DNA of 51,176 nucleotides from Litorilinea aerophila (lineage in GTDB: Bacteria; Chloroflexota; Anaerolineae; Caldilineales; Caldilineaceae), in the NCBI RefSeq assembly GCF_006569185.2, contig NZ_VIGC02000037.1, positions 1 to 51,176 on the forward strand, in the 5' to 3' direction. The notes beneath the pieces were generated by a model. That model did no database searches and was not told the DNA's origin. It saw only the letters and a program-made list of their open reading frames with translations. The position numbers and the translations under genes were made by a program. This document shows, piece by piece, positions 8,301-17,851 of this stretch. How positions within the stretch are numbered: the first letter of the stretch is position 1; every line of letters starts with the position of its first letter.

Positions 8301-9167
8301 ATGCTCCGATCCCAGGCTGCCGCGCCGGCCCCGCGTCGCCGGCACCGTTTTCAGCTCCGTCACCTGCTCCTGCACGGGCTGCTTCTGGCCGGCAGTGGTC
8401 TCATGTTGCTCCCCTTTTTGTGGATGCTCAGCACCTCCCTGAAGGAGCCGGCGGAAATTTTCACCTACCCGCCCATTTGGATCCCCAGCCGTCTGGCCTG
8501 GGAGAACTACGTGGAGGCAGTCCGGGCCATGCCCTTCGGCCGCTTCTACCTCAACAGCCTGGTGGTGGCCACGGGGATCACCGTCCTGCAGCTGCTAACG
8601 GCATCCCTGGCCGGCTTCGCCTTTGCCCGGCTGCGCTTCCGGGGGCGGGATGCGCTCTTCCTGCTCTACCTGGCCACCCTCATGATCCCCTTTCAGGTGA
8701 CCATGATCCCCAACTTCATCCTGGTCCGCTATTTGCGCTGGTACGACACCTACCAGGCCCTGATCCTACCGCCCGCCTTTTCGGCCTTCAGCACCTTTCT
8801 CATGCGCCAGTACCTGCTGAGCATCCCCCTGGAGCTGGATGAAGCGGCGCGGGTGGACGGCGCTTCGTCCTGGCGCATCTGGGGACAGATCATCATGCCC
8901 CTGAGCGGGCCGGTGGTAGCCACCCTGACCATTTTCATCTTCCTCAACGCCTGGAACGACTTCCTCTGGCCGCTGGTGGTCACCAACTCCCTGGAGATGC
9001 GCACCCTGCCCGTGGGTCTCAGCACCTTCCAGGGGCAATACAACGTCCAGTGGCACTTGCTGATGGCCGGATCGGTCATCGCGCTGGCGCCGGTGCTGGC
9101 TATCTACATGATGGGGCAAAATTGGTTCGTGGAGGGGATTACCCTCTCGGGCATGGGCGGGCGGTAG
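8301..9167 (+). CDS. Sugar ABC transporter permease (MalG-like)
   Basis: A 288-aa membrane protein with six predicted TM helices and an EAA loop (ELDEAARVDGASSWRIWGQI). The C-terminus, ending in the typical ENWFVEGIT-like form (QNWFVEGITLSGMGG), is that of MalG-type permeases. Translation is almost certainly coupled to the upstream permease (3-nt gap). No ATPase gene follows; the next gene is an unrelated low-GC membrane protein. Confidence 0.92.
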   Translation: MLRSQAAAPAPRRRHRFQLRHLLLHGLLLAGSGLMLLPFLWMLSTSLKEPAEIFTYPPIWIPSRLAWENYVEAVRAMPFGRFYLNSLVVATGITVLQLLTASLAGFAFARLRFRGRDALFLLYLATLMIPFQVTMIPNFILVRYLRWYDTYQALILPPAFSAFSTFLMRQYLLSIPLELDEAARVDGASSWRIWGQIIMPLSGPVVATLTIFIFLNAWNDFLWPLVVTNSLEMRTLPVGLSTFQGQYNVQWHLLMAGSVIALAPVLAIYMMGQNWFVEGITLSGMGGR

Positions 9168-9236
9168 GGGGTGTCGGTCCTTGCTTGCTCTTCAACAAGC
9201 GTCTATCTACCACTTGTCCTTCGATAAAATCGAGAA

Positions 9237-11999
9237 TTGTTATCAGTACGATATATGAGACACCTTCGTCTTTTACAAGGGTATAGCAGATATACTCGCC
9301 TTCTGACGTTCTTTGTTCTCTTTGCGGGGGTCACCTTTTTTCACATTCGTGGACTGTGGCCAGGACAAACTTTCATGCCCGTGGATCTGGCGCAAAATCT
9401 TTTTCCATGGCGTTCAGGTGATCCACACCCTCTGCAAAACTGGCTTATTTCAGACCCCCTATACAATTTCTATCCATACTTGGTCCATGCCGTTGATACG
9501 CTTCGTAAAAACGGGGAGTGGCCGTTATGGAACCCCTATGTTCTTCTTGGCCACCCTGTTTTCGCCAATCCTAACGCTCAGCATCTGTATCCAGTATTTG
9601 TTCTACTCGGCCTCTTGGCGGGAGCAGCCCGCGGGTGGGCGCTTGGATTGTGGCTTCACGCCTTGTTAGCTGCTGGACTCACCTATGGTTTCTTACGAGA
9701 GTTTGGATGCTCCCGCCGGGCGGCAATTCTGGGAGGGTTCACCTATGCCCTGAGCGGCTACATGGTTATTTGGTTTGAGTCGCATTTTCGGATCAGTACG
9801 CTTAGCTGGTTGCCTGGCGTCCTATGGGCTTTTGAATGCGCCGTGCATCGCTATCGTTTCCGTTATGTTGTTTTTGCAGCACTGGCGATGGCATTAGCTA
9901 TTCTTGGCGGACAATTACAATTCGTTGCTACATTCTCTCTATTCTTGAGCTTTTACGCCATTGGGCGAATATTGGAAGCCTTTCAACAGCATCCAGGGAA
10001 AACATCGTTCTGGCCACTGGTAGTTTTCGGAAGCATCCTTGGGCTAGGGATCCTCTTGGCATCTGTCCAAATCTGGCCATTTGCTGAATTCCTGGGACTT
10101 AGCCATCGTTCTGATGGCCTGGGATTGCAAGATCCCTTACCATGGCGCCAGCTAATTACCCTAATCATCCCTGATTTTTATGGAAACCCAGCTAGTATTG
10201 GCCCTTATTGGGGTGCTATAAATTTTAGCGAAGGGACTATTTACGCCGGGCTACCGGCTTTGGTTTTGGCTATTCTGTCACCTTTTTGCAATGCTAAATT
10301 CCGGGTGAGGTACCTGTCGTTATTAACCATTTTAATGCTTCTCTTTATTATCGGAGCCCCGGGTGTGCAACTCCTGAACACCTTTCCTCTTTTCAATTAC
10401 ACCTCACTCCACCGTTCTACATTTCTTTTACCTTTGCTGGTTGCATTATTGGCAGCTACCACCTTGAGTGCACCCCAAATTCCTATCCGCGCCGCATTGA
10501 TTACCAGTGTTCTATTATGTGTGAGTGTGGGCGCAGCTTTCTTAGGCAATTGGGGTGAGGCCCAAACACACTGGTTGGAGTTACGCCGCCCCATTTTCCT
10601 CTTCGGGACGTGGCTTTTTGCCACATTTTTACTCCTGACACTCCGAGCCTATCTTCCAACGAAACGTAATTTGGTCGATTGGGCCATTGTCGTCCTTGTT
10701 TTTGTGGACTTATACACGTTCGGTAGTCACTTCAATCCGACAGGGGCAATCTCCGAGCTATTGCCACCAACACCAGCTATTGAATTTCTGCAAACCCAAG
10801 TCGGGCTCCATCGCGTCGTTGCCTATCAGCGAGATGATCAGGTACTTTTTGGCCCCAGCGTACTTTCATTGTATGGCATTGCAGAACCGGGGGGATACTC
10901 CTCACTGATCCCAGAACGATACCGGGCGTTGATTGAACAAGGTGATCCAAATCTCGACGTTTGGTGGATGGTTCCCAATCGTAATATTGTCGCCTTCAGT
11001 TATCCCTCACGGCGGCTGTTAGACATCTTGGGGGTAGCCTATGCTATCTCGCCAACTTCATTAACAGATCCCATATTACGGGCAGAAATTGCTGTTGATG
11101 ATTGTGTGGGAGACAGTGGCGAGATAAAGGGCACCCATGTCGTCCGTGGGCAATTCACCGTACGGGATACAGCCATTAATCGAGTGGATCTACACTTCCG
11201 TGTTTACCAACCCGAACAGGCATCCGGTATTCTGGTTGTACGGATGTGGAGAGGCTCTTACGAAGGCCAACTGATCATGGAAAATCGTGTAGATGCCACA
11301 CTTTTGCAAGATAAGGAAAAGATCTCTCTTTACCTATCTCCAGAATTCAACGCCCCAGGACACGTCTACACATGGGAAATCGCACCGGATGACGGAACGT
11401 TACACACAGGTGTCGGCCTCTGTACAGATGCGGCAGGGCAACCAGCTATCGCCGTATATGGAGCAGATTGGATGGAAATCTACCAAGGTGAGGTTTTTGT
11501 CCACCAACGTTTGGCACCGCTTCCCAGAGCTTATATCGTCTATGCAACAGAATACATTCCGGATGATGCCCAAGCAGTGCGTCGGTTGCTAGATGAATCC
11601 TTCGACTTGCGCAATGTAGCGATCACCGCAGAACGAGTAAACTTACCTGCAACCCCTCTACAGCCTGCCACCCCAGCGGAGATAGTTACATACAAAGATA
11701 CCCAGATCGTGATCCGTACAGTAGCAGACACACAAGGACTACTGGTTTTGAGTGATCAGTTTTACCCAGGTTGGCAAGCCTTTATAGATGGGGAACCGGC
11801 CTCTATTGTGCGGGTAAATCACGTCTTGCGGGGTGTAATCATGCCGCCTGGAGAACATCAGGTGATTTTTCGTTTTGCGCCCGGCTCATTACGGTTTGGA
11901 GGATTGCTGAGCTTGCTTGGGATCATTATATCGGTAAGTCTCATAATATGGGACGACCGCCTCTCGCTTAACCTCATCCGCTTGACCTCATGGAGATAA
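9237..11999 (+). CDS. YfhO-like polytopic membrane protein
   Basis: A ~915-920-aa protein: start TTG 9237 or, more probably, ATG 9255. The N-terminal ~500 residues contain a dozen or so hydrophobic helices, and a large extracytoplasmic region follows. The C-terminal part has LSDQFYPGWQAFIDG and ends in a TM helix (LLSLLGIIISVSLIIW). This matches the YfhO/GT-C-like family, which is implicated in lipid-linked sugar transfer or glycosylation of cell-wall polymers. It is unusual here. Its base composition and codon use are visibly more AT-rich than the flanking genes, and it has no obvious ribosome binding site or operon partner, so recent acquisition is likely. Exact function is uncertain. Confidence 0.8.
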   Translation: MLSVRYMRHLRLLQGYSRYTRLLTFFVLFAGVTFFHIRGLWPGQTFMPVDLAQNLFPWRSGDPHPLQNWLISDPLYNFYPYLVHAVDTLRKNGEWPLWNPYVLLGHPVFANPNAQHLYPVFVLLGLLAGAARGWALGLWLHALLAAGLTYGFLREFGCSRRAAILGGFTYALSGYMVIWFESHFRISTLSWLPGVLWAFECAVHRYRFRYVVFAALAMALAILGGQLQFVATFSLFLSFYAIGRILEAFQQHPGKTSFWPLVVFGSILGLGILLASVQIWPFAEFLGLSHRSDGLGLQDPLPWRQLITLIIPDFYGNPASIGPYWGAINFSEGTIYAGLPALVLAILSPFCNAKFRVRYLSLLTILMLLFIIGAPGVQLLNTFPLFNYTSLHRSTFLLPLLVALLAATTLSAPQIPIRAALITSVLLCVSVGAAFLGNWGEAQTHWLELRRPIFLFGTWLFATFLLLTLRAYLPTKRNLVDWAIVVLVFVDLYTFGSHFNPTGAISELLPPTPAIEFLQTQVGLHRVVAYQRDDQVLFGPSVLSLYGIAEPGGYSSLIPERYRALIEQGDPNLDVWWMVPNRNIVAFSYPSRRLLDILGVAYAISPTSLTDPILRAEIAVDDCVGDSGEIKGTHVVRGQFTVRDTAINRVDLHFRVYQPEQASGILVVRMWRGSYEGQLIMENRVDATLLQDKEKISLYLSPEFNAPGHVYTWEIAPDDGTLHTGVGLCTDAAGQPAIAVYGADWMEIYQGEVFVHQRLAPLPRAYIVYATEYIPDDAQAVRRLLDESFDLRNVAITAERVNLPATPLQPATPAEIVTYKDTQIVIRTVADTQGLLVLSDQFYPGWQAFIDGEPASIVRVNHVLRGVIMPPGEHQVIFRFAPGSLRFGGLLSLLGIIISVSLIIWDDRLSLNLIRLTSWR

Positions 12000-12030
12000 A
12001 GCAAGTTGAATTGAATGTAAAAATTGGGGC

Positions 12031-12059
12031 TTGACAGGGCAATATTTTCATTGTATAGT
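12031..12059 (+). promoter_or_regulatory. Consensus promoter of the GntR regulator gene
   Basis: TTGACA (12031-12036), a 17-nt spacer and TATAGT (12054-12059) form a near-perfect sigma-70 type promoter. Transcription would start about 12066, at the edge of the operator palindrome. Confidence 0.8.
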
Positions 12060-12066
12060 CTCGACA

Positions 12067-12088
12067 TACAGCCTGTATACAAGCTGTA
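12067..12088 (+). promoter_or_regulatory. 22-bp palindromic operator, probably for the GntR regulator
   Basis: The 22 bp form a palindrome with a single mismatched pair: half-sites TACAGC and GCTGTA around the core TGTATACA. The core matches the TNGTATACNA style used by FadR/FCD-type GntR proteins (family knowledge). It sits just downstream of the -10 box, so bound protein would block its own promoter. The 10-mer ACAGCCTGTA recurs at 12859-12868, upstream of the ABC operon. Confidence 0.72.
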
Positions 12089-12174
12089 GCCACACAGTAT
12101 ACTTTCCCATATATCATTCTGTTCATCCATAATAGAAACTTTTCCATGTCTGTGCGAGCGTGAGCCTCTACTCC

Positions 12175-12834
12175 ATGAGTGACGCCTCAGCCTCTCCCCT
12201 TTTGCGCGATCTGGCCTACGAGAAGATCAAGGAGGCCATCCGTTCAGCCAAATTGCAGCCGGGAGAAGCCCTTTCGGAAACAGGGCTCTCTAAGTTGCTT
12301 GGTATTAGCCGGACCCCCGTGCGGGAGGCCCTCCAGGCCCTGGCACAAGAAGGCCTGGTCCAGATCATTCCTGGACGAGCAGTTACGGTTGCCGCGCCAT
12401 CCTTCGAGGAAGTGATGGATGCCATTCACGTCCGCTACTTGTTGGAACCTGAAGTCGCCCGCCTGGTCGCTCAAAATCTCAGCGACGAACAGCTAGCTAC
12501 CCTGGCGCAGGCTGTCCAGGCCATGGAAAAGGCTGTCGAGCAGAAAGATCGGGCGGCCTGGTCGGCCCATGATAATGTCTTCCATACCACCCTCAGCCAG
12601 GCATGCCCGAATCGTCTTCTAGGAGAGATGGCGCTACAAACCCGAAATCGTATCGCGTTTTTGGCCATCAATGTCAAAGATAACGATGAACGGCTGGCTG
12701 CCTGTACGGCAGAGCACAGGGCCATTGTAGAGAAACTCATGGCTGGAGATGCGGAAGGTGCAGAGGAGGCCATGCGATACCATCTGCGCATGCTTCGGGA
12801 TAGCATTTTCCAGCGCTATACCCACCCCTATTGA
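12175..12834 (+). CDS. GntR-family transcriptional regulator (FCD domain)
   Basis: About 219 aa (224 if the GTG at 12160 is used; neither start has a clear ribosome binding site). The N-terminal winged helix-turn-helix carries the GntR signature, with ALSETGLSKLLGISRTPVREAL in two adjoining helices. The C-terminal all-helical FCD domain has metal-binding-type residues (AHDNVFHTTL, TAEHRAIVEKL, MRYHLRML). Family knowledge: FCD regulators sense small carboxylates or sugar acids and usually repress the adjacent catabolic operon. Its own promoter carries a palindrome (12067-12088), and it precedes the importer and enzyme operon up to 27772, which it probably controls. Confidence 0.93.
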   Translation: MSDASASPLLRDLAYEKIKEAIRSAKLQPGEALSETGLSKLLGISRTPVREALQALAQEGLVQIIPGRAVTVAAPSFEEVMDAIHVRYLLEPEVARLVAQNLSDEQLATLAQAVQAMEKAVEQKDRAAWSAHDNVFHTTLSQACPNRLLGEMALQTRNRIAFLAINVKDNDERLAACTAEHRAIVEKLMAGDAEGAEEAMRYHLRMLRDSIFQRYTHPY

Positions 12835-13269
12835 CCGATCGAGATTGAAGGGAGGTGAACAGCCTGTACAGACAACCTTGTAGGCTCTGTTGCGGTTGAT
12901 GCCAACGGCTTTTCCTAGGTGCAGACGCAAGCGTCCCCAGTCCTGTCACCAACCGTTGGCCCATTTTCCGGGTCCATAGGCCACGACAAAGTAGCTCCCC
13001 GTCCCCGTTTTCTGTTTTCCCAGATAGTCCCTGCGCCTTTTCTTGCCGAAAACTGGCATGGAGGCGCCATGCATGTATTCATCTTGAAGTTCATGTCGAG
13101 TTCGTGTTCTCCTGTATGGGGGCAGCGCAGTGTATCTCGATTTGGGGAGGGTGCTGCCCAGGTAGAGTAGAAGGAGGTGTGTTTCTGAATCATCGCGCCG
13201 CCGACCTTCCATTTTCAGAATGTAGACCGGATCGTTCGTTATCCCACGATTACAGGAGGATGGGCAACC
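12835..13269 (+). other. Intergenic region upstream of the ABC/catabolic operon
   Basis: 435 nt without a credible gene. It contains ACAGCCTGTA (12859-12868), identical to half of the GntR operator, and a looser AGCCT...AGGCT inverted pair around it. I see no clear -35/-10 pair. It ends with AGGAGG just before the binding-protein start at 13270. Confidence 0.5.
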
Positions 13270-14658
13270 ATGAAGGGGAAGCTGCAGTTTTTGGCTATTT
13301 TGTTATTGTTCAGTTTATTGGCCGCCTGTGCCCCTCAGGCCGCGCCAGAAGGTACACCGGCCCAGGGCGAAGCTGCCGCCGAAACTGAAGGCGAGAACGC
13401 GGCCCCTCAAGTCAGCGAACTCAAAATTCTATGGGCACAATGGGATCCGGCCGATTACCTGCAGCAGATCGGCAACCTCTACGAACAGGAGACCGGCATC
13501 AAAGTCAGCGTGATCCAGGAGCCCTGGGGATCCTTTGGTGACCGTTTCTTCACGGAGATGGCCGCCAGCGGAGACGCCTGGGACATCGTGGTCGGCGACA
13601 GCCAGTGGCTGGGCCAGGGAGCTACCCAAGGACACTACATTGAACTCACCGACTTTCTGGTCAGCACCGGAATTGCCGATTCGGTCACGCCGGCAACCCT
13701 AACCTACTACGGCGAGTACCCCACGGGCTCCGGTCGCTACTGGGCCTACCCCACAGAAGGCGACGCGCTTGGATGGGCCTATCGGAAGGACCTCTTCGAA
13801 AACCCCGAGAACAAGGCCGCGTTTCAGGAACAATACGGCTATGAGCTCGACGTCCCCCAGACCTTTGAGCAATTGATGGATATTGCCAAGTTTTTCACCC
13901 GACCCGAAGAGGGCCTCTATGGGGTAGCTATCTACACCCAAAAGGACTACGATGCTATCACCATGGGGATGGAGAGCGTGATGTTCAGTTATGGGGGAGA
14001 TTGGAAGGACGAGGACTACAACGTCATGGGGGTTGTGAACTCGCCGGAGAACGTGGCTGCGGTCCAGTACTACAAAGAGCTCTATGACTGCTGTCAGGTG
14101 CCTGGCCTGAGCAACGCCTTCTTCACCGAGGCCAACGATGCCCTGATCAGCGGCCAGGCCGCACTCATCATGAACTACTTTGCCTTCTTCCCGGCCCTGG
14201 CCAGCTCGGGTATCAATCCCTATGCCGATGTGACCGGTTATTTCCCGAACCCGGCTGGTCCTGGCGGTGCCCAACATGCGGCATTGGGAGGCCAGGGCAT
14301 GAGCATCATCAGCTACATCAGCCCTGAACGGCAAGAGGCAGCCAAAGCCTTCATCCAGTGGTTCGCCCAGGAGGAGATCCAGATGAAGTGGGCTGAACTG
14401 GGCGGATATACCTGCAACGCCAATGTCCTCCAGACAGACGCCTTCCTCAACGCCACGCCCTTCAACCCGGCCTTTGCGACATCCATGACCATGGTCAAGG
14501 ACTTTTGGAACATTCCTGAATACGGCCAGCTCTTGGAGGTAACCCAGCGGGAATTCAGCCGCTTTGTCGTCGAAGGGCAGGGGACCGCTCAAGAGACCAT
14601 GGACACCATCGCAGCTGAGCACGACCGGATCTTGCGCCAGGCAGGCTATCTCGAGTAG
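13270..14658 (+). CDS. ABC transporter substrate-binding lipoprotein
   Basis: A 462-aa family 1 solute-binding protein with a lipoprotein signal (lipobox LAAC, Cys20), an acidic linker and a mature region starting at LKILWAQWDPADYLQQI. AGGAGG lies 9 nt before the ATG. It is the first gene of the GntR-linked operon. The following genes give a complete importer (two permeases, two ATPases). The substrate is probably a sugar, polyol or sugar acid consistent with the downstream oxidase and epimerase (inference). Confidence 0.92.
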   Translation: MKGKLQFLAILLLFSLLAACAPQAAPEGTPAQGEAAAETEGENAAPQVSELKILWAQWDPADYLQQIGNLYEQETGIKVSVIQEPWGSFGDRFFTEMAASGDAWDIVVGDSQWLGQGATQGHYIELTDFLVSTGIADSVTPATLTYYGEYPTGSGRYWAYPTEGDALGWAYRKDLFENPENKAAFQEQYGYELDVPQTFEQLMDIAKFFTRPEEGLYGVAIYTQKDYDAITMGMESVMFSYGGDWKDEDYNVMGVVNSPENVAAVQYYKELYDCCQVPGLSNAFFTEANDALISGQAALIMNYFAFFPALASSGINPYADVTGYFPNPAGPGGAQHAALGGQGMSIISYISPERQEAAKAFIQWFAQEEIQMKWAELGGYTCNANVLQTDAFLNATPFNPAFATSMTMVKDFWNIPEYGQLLEVTQREFSRFVVEGQGTAQETMDTIAAEHDRILRQAGYLE

Positions 14659-14677
14659 TCAGATTAACCGCTGTGGT

Positions 14678-14718
14678 GAAGGGTGAGCCAGCGCCAGTCC
14701 GGCCACCGCTCACCCTTC
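14678..14718 (+). terminator. Stem-loop between binding protein and permease
   Basis: GAAGGGTGAGC (14678-14688) pairs perfectly with GCTCACCCTTC (14708-14718). There is no long T-run, so it may be a 3' mRNA-stabilising or attenuating stem rather than a true terminator. Confidence 0.6.
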
Positions 14719-14761
14719 CCACATCTGGTTATTGCCCCTAAAACCTGGAAGGAAATCATCC

Positions 14762-15715
14762 ATGCGCACTACCCATGTGCATGTCAAACAGACCAGCTAC
14801 GAGACCAGACACCTGCGTTGGGTTCTCTCAGACCGGGCTATCGTCCACCTCTTCATCTGGCCCACCCTGGTGCTGCTCATCTGCATGAATGTGTTCCCAC
14901 TCTTTTACAGCCTGTATCTGAGTTTTACAGATTATTCAGCCATCGCTCGACAGGCTCCTCGATGGGTAGGTTTACAGAACTTCAGCGATATTCTCAACGA
15001 TCCTCAACTTTGGAAGTACTTTGCCACCACAGGGAAATACGCTTTTTTCTCCGTGGGATTACAGGTGATCGTGGGTTTCACCCTGGCCATGTTGGTCAAG
15101 GAAAAATTCCGCGGTAGCGGGCTCATCACGACCTTAATCCTGCTCCCCATGATGCTCTCGCCTGTGGTGGTCGGACTTTTCTGGAAGCTTATTTATAACC
15201 CCACTTTCGGCTACTTCAACTATCTGTTGGGCTTTACCGATCCGAGCAAAGGGCCGGATATGCTGGCCAGTCGATTTGCCGGCAAGCCGGTGCCCGATCT
15301 GGCCCTCTGGGCCGTCGTGATCGTGGACGTGTGGATGTGGAGCCCTTTTGTCATGCTTCTCGTCCTTTCCGGATTAAAGGCCATACCCGAGTACCTCTAC
15401 GAGGCCGCCGCCATTGACCGGGCAAGCCCCTGGTTTCAGTTCTGGCACATCACCTTGCCCCAGGTGTTGCCACTTCTGTTGATCGCCATCCTGTTCCGTA
15501 CCATCGAAGCTTTCAAAGCGTTCGACCTGGTTATGGGCTTGACAGGTGGAGGGCCTGGTGACCAGACCGAGCTCATTGCGGTCAACCTGTACCGACAGGC
15601 CTTCCTCGGCCAATGGCAGACCGGACGAGCCAGCGCATTGGCCTATATCATCCTGATTGTCATCATCGCCATCAGCAATATTTACATTCGTTTCTTGAAT
15701 CGCCTGCGTGACTGA
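14762..15715 (+). CDS. ABC transporter permease
   Basis: A ~317-aa MalF-type permease. The N-terminal cytoplasmic segment is followed by about six TM helices, starting with HLFIWPTLVLLICMNVFPLF. The EAA loop is EYLYEAAAIDRASPWFQFWHI. The ATG at 14762 has GGAAGGAAAT upstream and is preferred over the TTG at 14732. It lies 46 nt after the intergenic stem-loop and is followed 8 nt later by the partner permease. Confidence 0.92.
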   Translation: MRTTHVHVKQTSYETRHLRWVLSDRAIVHLFIWPTLVLLICMNVFPLFYSLYLSFTDYSAIARQAPRWVGLQNFSDILNDPQLWKYFATTGKYAFFSVGLQVIVGFTLAMLVKEKFRGSGLITTLILLPMMLSPVVVGLFWKLIYNPTFGYFNYLLGFTDPSKGPDMLASRFAGKPVPDLALWAVVIVDVWMWSPFVMLLVLSGLKAIPEYLYEAAAIDRASPWFQFWHITLPQVLPLLLIAILFRTIEAFKAFDLVMGLTGGGPGDQTELIAVNLYRQAFLGQWQTGRASALAYIILIVIIAISNIYIRFLNRLRD

Positions 15716-15723
15716 GGTGGATT

Positions 15724-16731
15724 ATGTTTAGCAATTTTATCCACGAGGGCCCGCGAAAACCGGTTCTCATTTCCACCCGAGTCGACAAAATCCATCCTCG
15801 GGCCCGACTCTTGAACCAAATCCGGGTCACTGTGGTCACCATTCTGGCCCTCATCCTGCTAATCCCCATCTTCGTCATGATCATGACGGCCTTCAAATCC
15901 CGGGCAGATGTGGTTTCTGTTCCCCCCAAGATCATTTTCGAACCTACCCTGGAAGGTTTCGTCTATCTGCTGACCGAACGGGCAGTGGTGCCCCAATCTC
16001 AAATGGCAGCGCTGCAAGCCGCGGCCGAAGCGGGGGAACTGAACTACTTCCAACGCATTGCCCTCCGCACGGGACAGATCATTACCGGCCCCAGCGATTA
16101 TGTGGACCGGCTGCGGAATTCTGTGATCATCGCCGGCCTGTCGACCTTGTTTTCCGTGATCCTGGGGGTATTCGCGGCTTATGCCTTCAGTCGCTTCCCC
16201 ATACCCGGGAAAGATGATCTCCTGTTTTTTATCCTCAGCACCAGAATGTTGCCGCCTGTGGTGGTCACGATTCCCCTGTTCCTGATGTATCGCCAGCTCA
16301 AGCTACACGACACCCACCTGGGCATGATCCTCCTGTATACGGTCTTTAACCTTTCCCTGGCGGTGTGGCTGCTCAAGGGGTTTATGGACGAGATCCCCAC
16401 CGAGTACGAAGACGCGGCCATGGTGGATGGCTACACCCGTTTCCAGGCTTTTTACAAAATTGTGTTGCCCCAGGCAGCCACAGGCATCGCGGCGACTACG
16501 GTGTTCTGCCTCATTTTTGCCTGGAATGAATACGCCTTTGCCCTCATGCTCACCAGCGACGATGCCCGCACGGCCCCGCCCAGCATCGCCACCATGTTGG
16601 GCCGGGGCGGTATCGAGTGGTCGGCCATCGCAGCAGGTAGCCTGGGGTTCCTCATCCCTGTCGTGTTTGTGACCTTTCTGCTGCGAAATCACCTCTTGCG
16701 CGGAGTCACTTTTGGCGCCGTCCGTCGCTGA
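15724..16731 (+). CDS. ABC transporter permease
   Basis: A 335-aa MalG-type permease with six TM helices and the EAA loop EYEDAAMVDGYTRFQAFYKI. A periplasmic segment after TM1 is longer than usual (about residues 60-120, PPKIIFEPTLEGFVYLL and on), as seen in glycerol- and polyol-type importers. GGTGGATT precedes the ATG. It is followed by two ATPase genes. Confidence 0.92.
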   Translation: MFSNFIHEGPRKPVLISTRVDKIHPRARLLNQIRVTVVTILALILLIPIFVMIMTAFKSRADVVSVPPKIIFEPTLEGFVYLLTERAVVPQSQMAALQAAAEAGELNYFQRIALRTGQIITGPSDYVDRLRNSVIIAGLSTLFSVILGVFAAYAFSRFPIPGKDDLLFFILSTRMLPPVVVTIPLFLMYRQLKLHDTHLGMILLYTVFNLSLAVWLLKGFMDEIPTEYEDAAMVDGYTRFQAFYKIVLPQAATGIAATTVFCLIFAWNEYAFALMLTSDDARTAPPSIATMLGRGGIEWSAIAAGSLGFLIPVVFVTFLLRNHLLRGVTFGAVRR

Positions 16732-16753
16732 ATTTATTGCGGATTGGAAAATC

Positions 16754-17851
16754 ATGGCCACCATCCAACTTGACCAGGTCGAGAAACGCTTTGGTGACTA
16801 TCAGGCAGTCAAGCCCATGAACCTGACCGTTCAGGATGGGGAATTCGTGGTGCTTTTAGGGCCGTCCGGCTGCGGCAAGACCACCACCCTCCGCATGATT
16901 TCAGGACTGGAGGCAGTGAGTGGCGGGAAGATCCTGCTCAACGGCGCTGACATCACATGGCGGCACCCCAGTGAACGGAACATTGCCTTCGTCTTCCAAT
17001 TTTACGCCCTATACCCGCACTTGTCCGTATACGACAACATCGCCTTCCCGTTGCGGGCCGAAAGGGCTCCCCGAAAAGTCGTCCAGGAACGAGTCAACGA
17101 AGTGGTGGATCTCCTGCGCATCCGCCACCTTCTGCGCATGAAACCGGGGCGGTTGAGCGGCGGTGACCAACAGCGGGTGGCCCTTGCCAGGGCACTGGTG
17201 CGACATCCGGCGGCCTTCCTCATGGATGAGCCCCTGGGCGCCTTGGATGCGGAGCTGCGGGAGGTGATGCGGAGTGAGATCAAACGGCTCCACATCGAGC
17301 ATCATGCAACTACCGTATATGTCACCCACGACCAGATCGAAGCCATGGCCATGGGGGACCGGATCGTGGTGATGTCTGCTGCCGAGGTCCAACAGGTAGG
17401 TACACCGGCAGAGGTTTACCACAACCCGGCCAACCTCTTTGTAGCTCGCTTCATCGGCAGCCCAGGAATGAACCTGGTTACCGGCCATTGTTCTCAAGGG
17501 GTGCTCCATCTCTCCAATGGGGATCAGAAACTTCCGATTCCTGCAGCCCTTTGGTCGGGTCTGGCGCAAGCACTGCAAGGGGCAGAGAAAGTGATTGTAG
17601 GGTTTCGGCCAGAAGCAGCCCGCCTCGATCCGCAAGGCAGCCTGGTGGGGGAAGTCTACGCGGCCGAGCTCCAAGGGGGCTATTCCCTCCTCCACATTGC
17701 CTTCAATGGAAACACCATCATCCATATTCGCGCCGATCGGGAAGCGATTTATCCACTGGGCACGCAAGTACGCTTTGGGGTGGAGCCGACCATGCTGCGA
17801 TTCTTCGATCCGACGACGGAAAAAGCCATCCGATTGGAGGAGGTACGGTGA
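16754..17851 (+). CDS. ABC transporter ATPase, first of a pair
   Basis: A 365-aa MalK/UgpC-type ATPase. Walker A GPSGCGKTT is at 36-44, followed by the Q-loop VFQFYALYP, signature LSGGDQQRVALARAL, Walker B FLMDEPLGALD and the switch histidine in VTHDQ. A C-terminal TOBE/MOP regulatory domain covers about 240-365. The ATG at 16754 is chosen because the ORF upstream extension runs into the preceding permease gene. The stop overlaps the start of the second ATPase (GTGA). Having two ATPases in one operon suggests a heterodimer. Confidence 0.93.
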   Translation: MATIQLDQVEKRFGDYQAVKPMNLTVQDGEFVVLLGPSGCGKTTTLRMISGLEAVSGGKILLNGADITWRHPSERNIAFVFQFYALYPHLSVYDNIAFPLRAERAPRKVVQERVNEVVDLLRIRHLLRMKPGRLSGGDQQRVALARALVRHPAAFLMDEPLGALDAELREVMRSEIKRLHIEHHATTVYVTHDQIEAMAMGDRIVVMSAAEVQQVGTPAEVYHNPANLFVARFIGSPGMNLVTGHCSQGVLHLSNGDQKLPIPAALWSGLAQALQGAEKVIVGFRPEAARLDPQGSLVGEVYAAELQGGYSLLHIAFNGNTIIHIRADREAIYPLGTQVRFGVEPTMLRFFDPTTEKAIRLEEVR

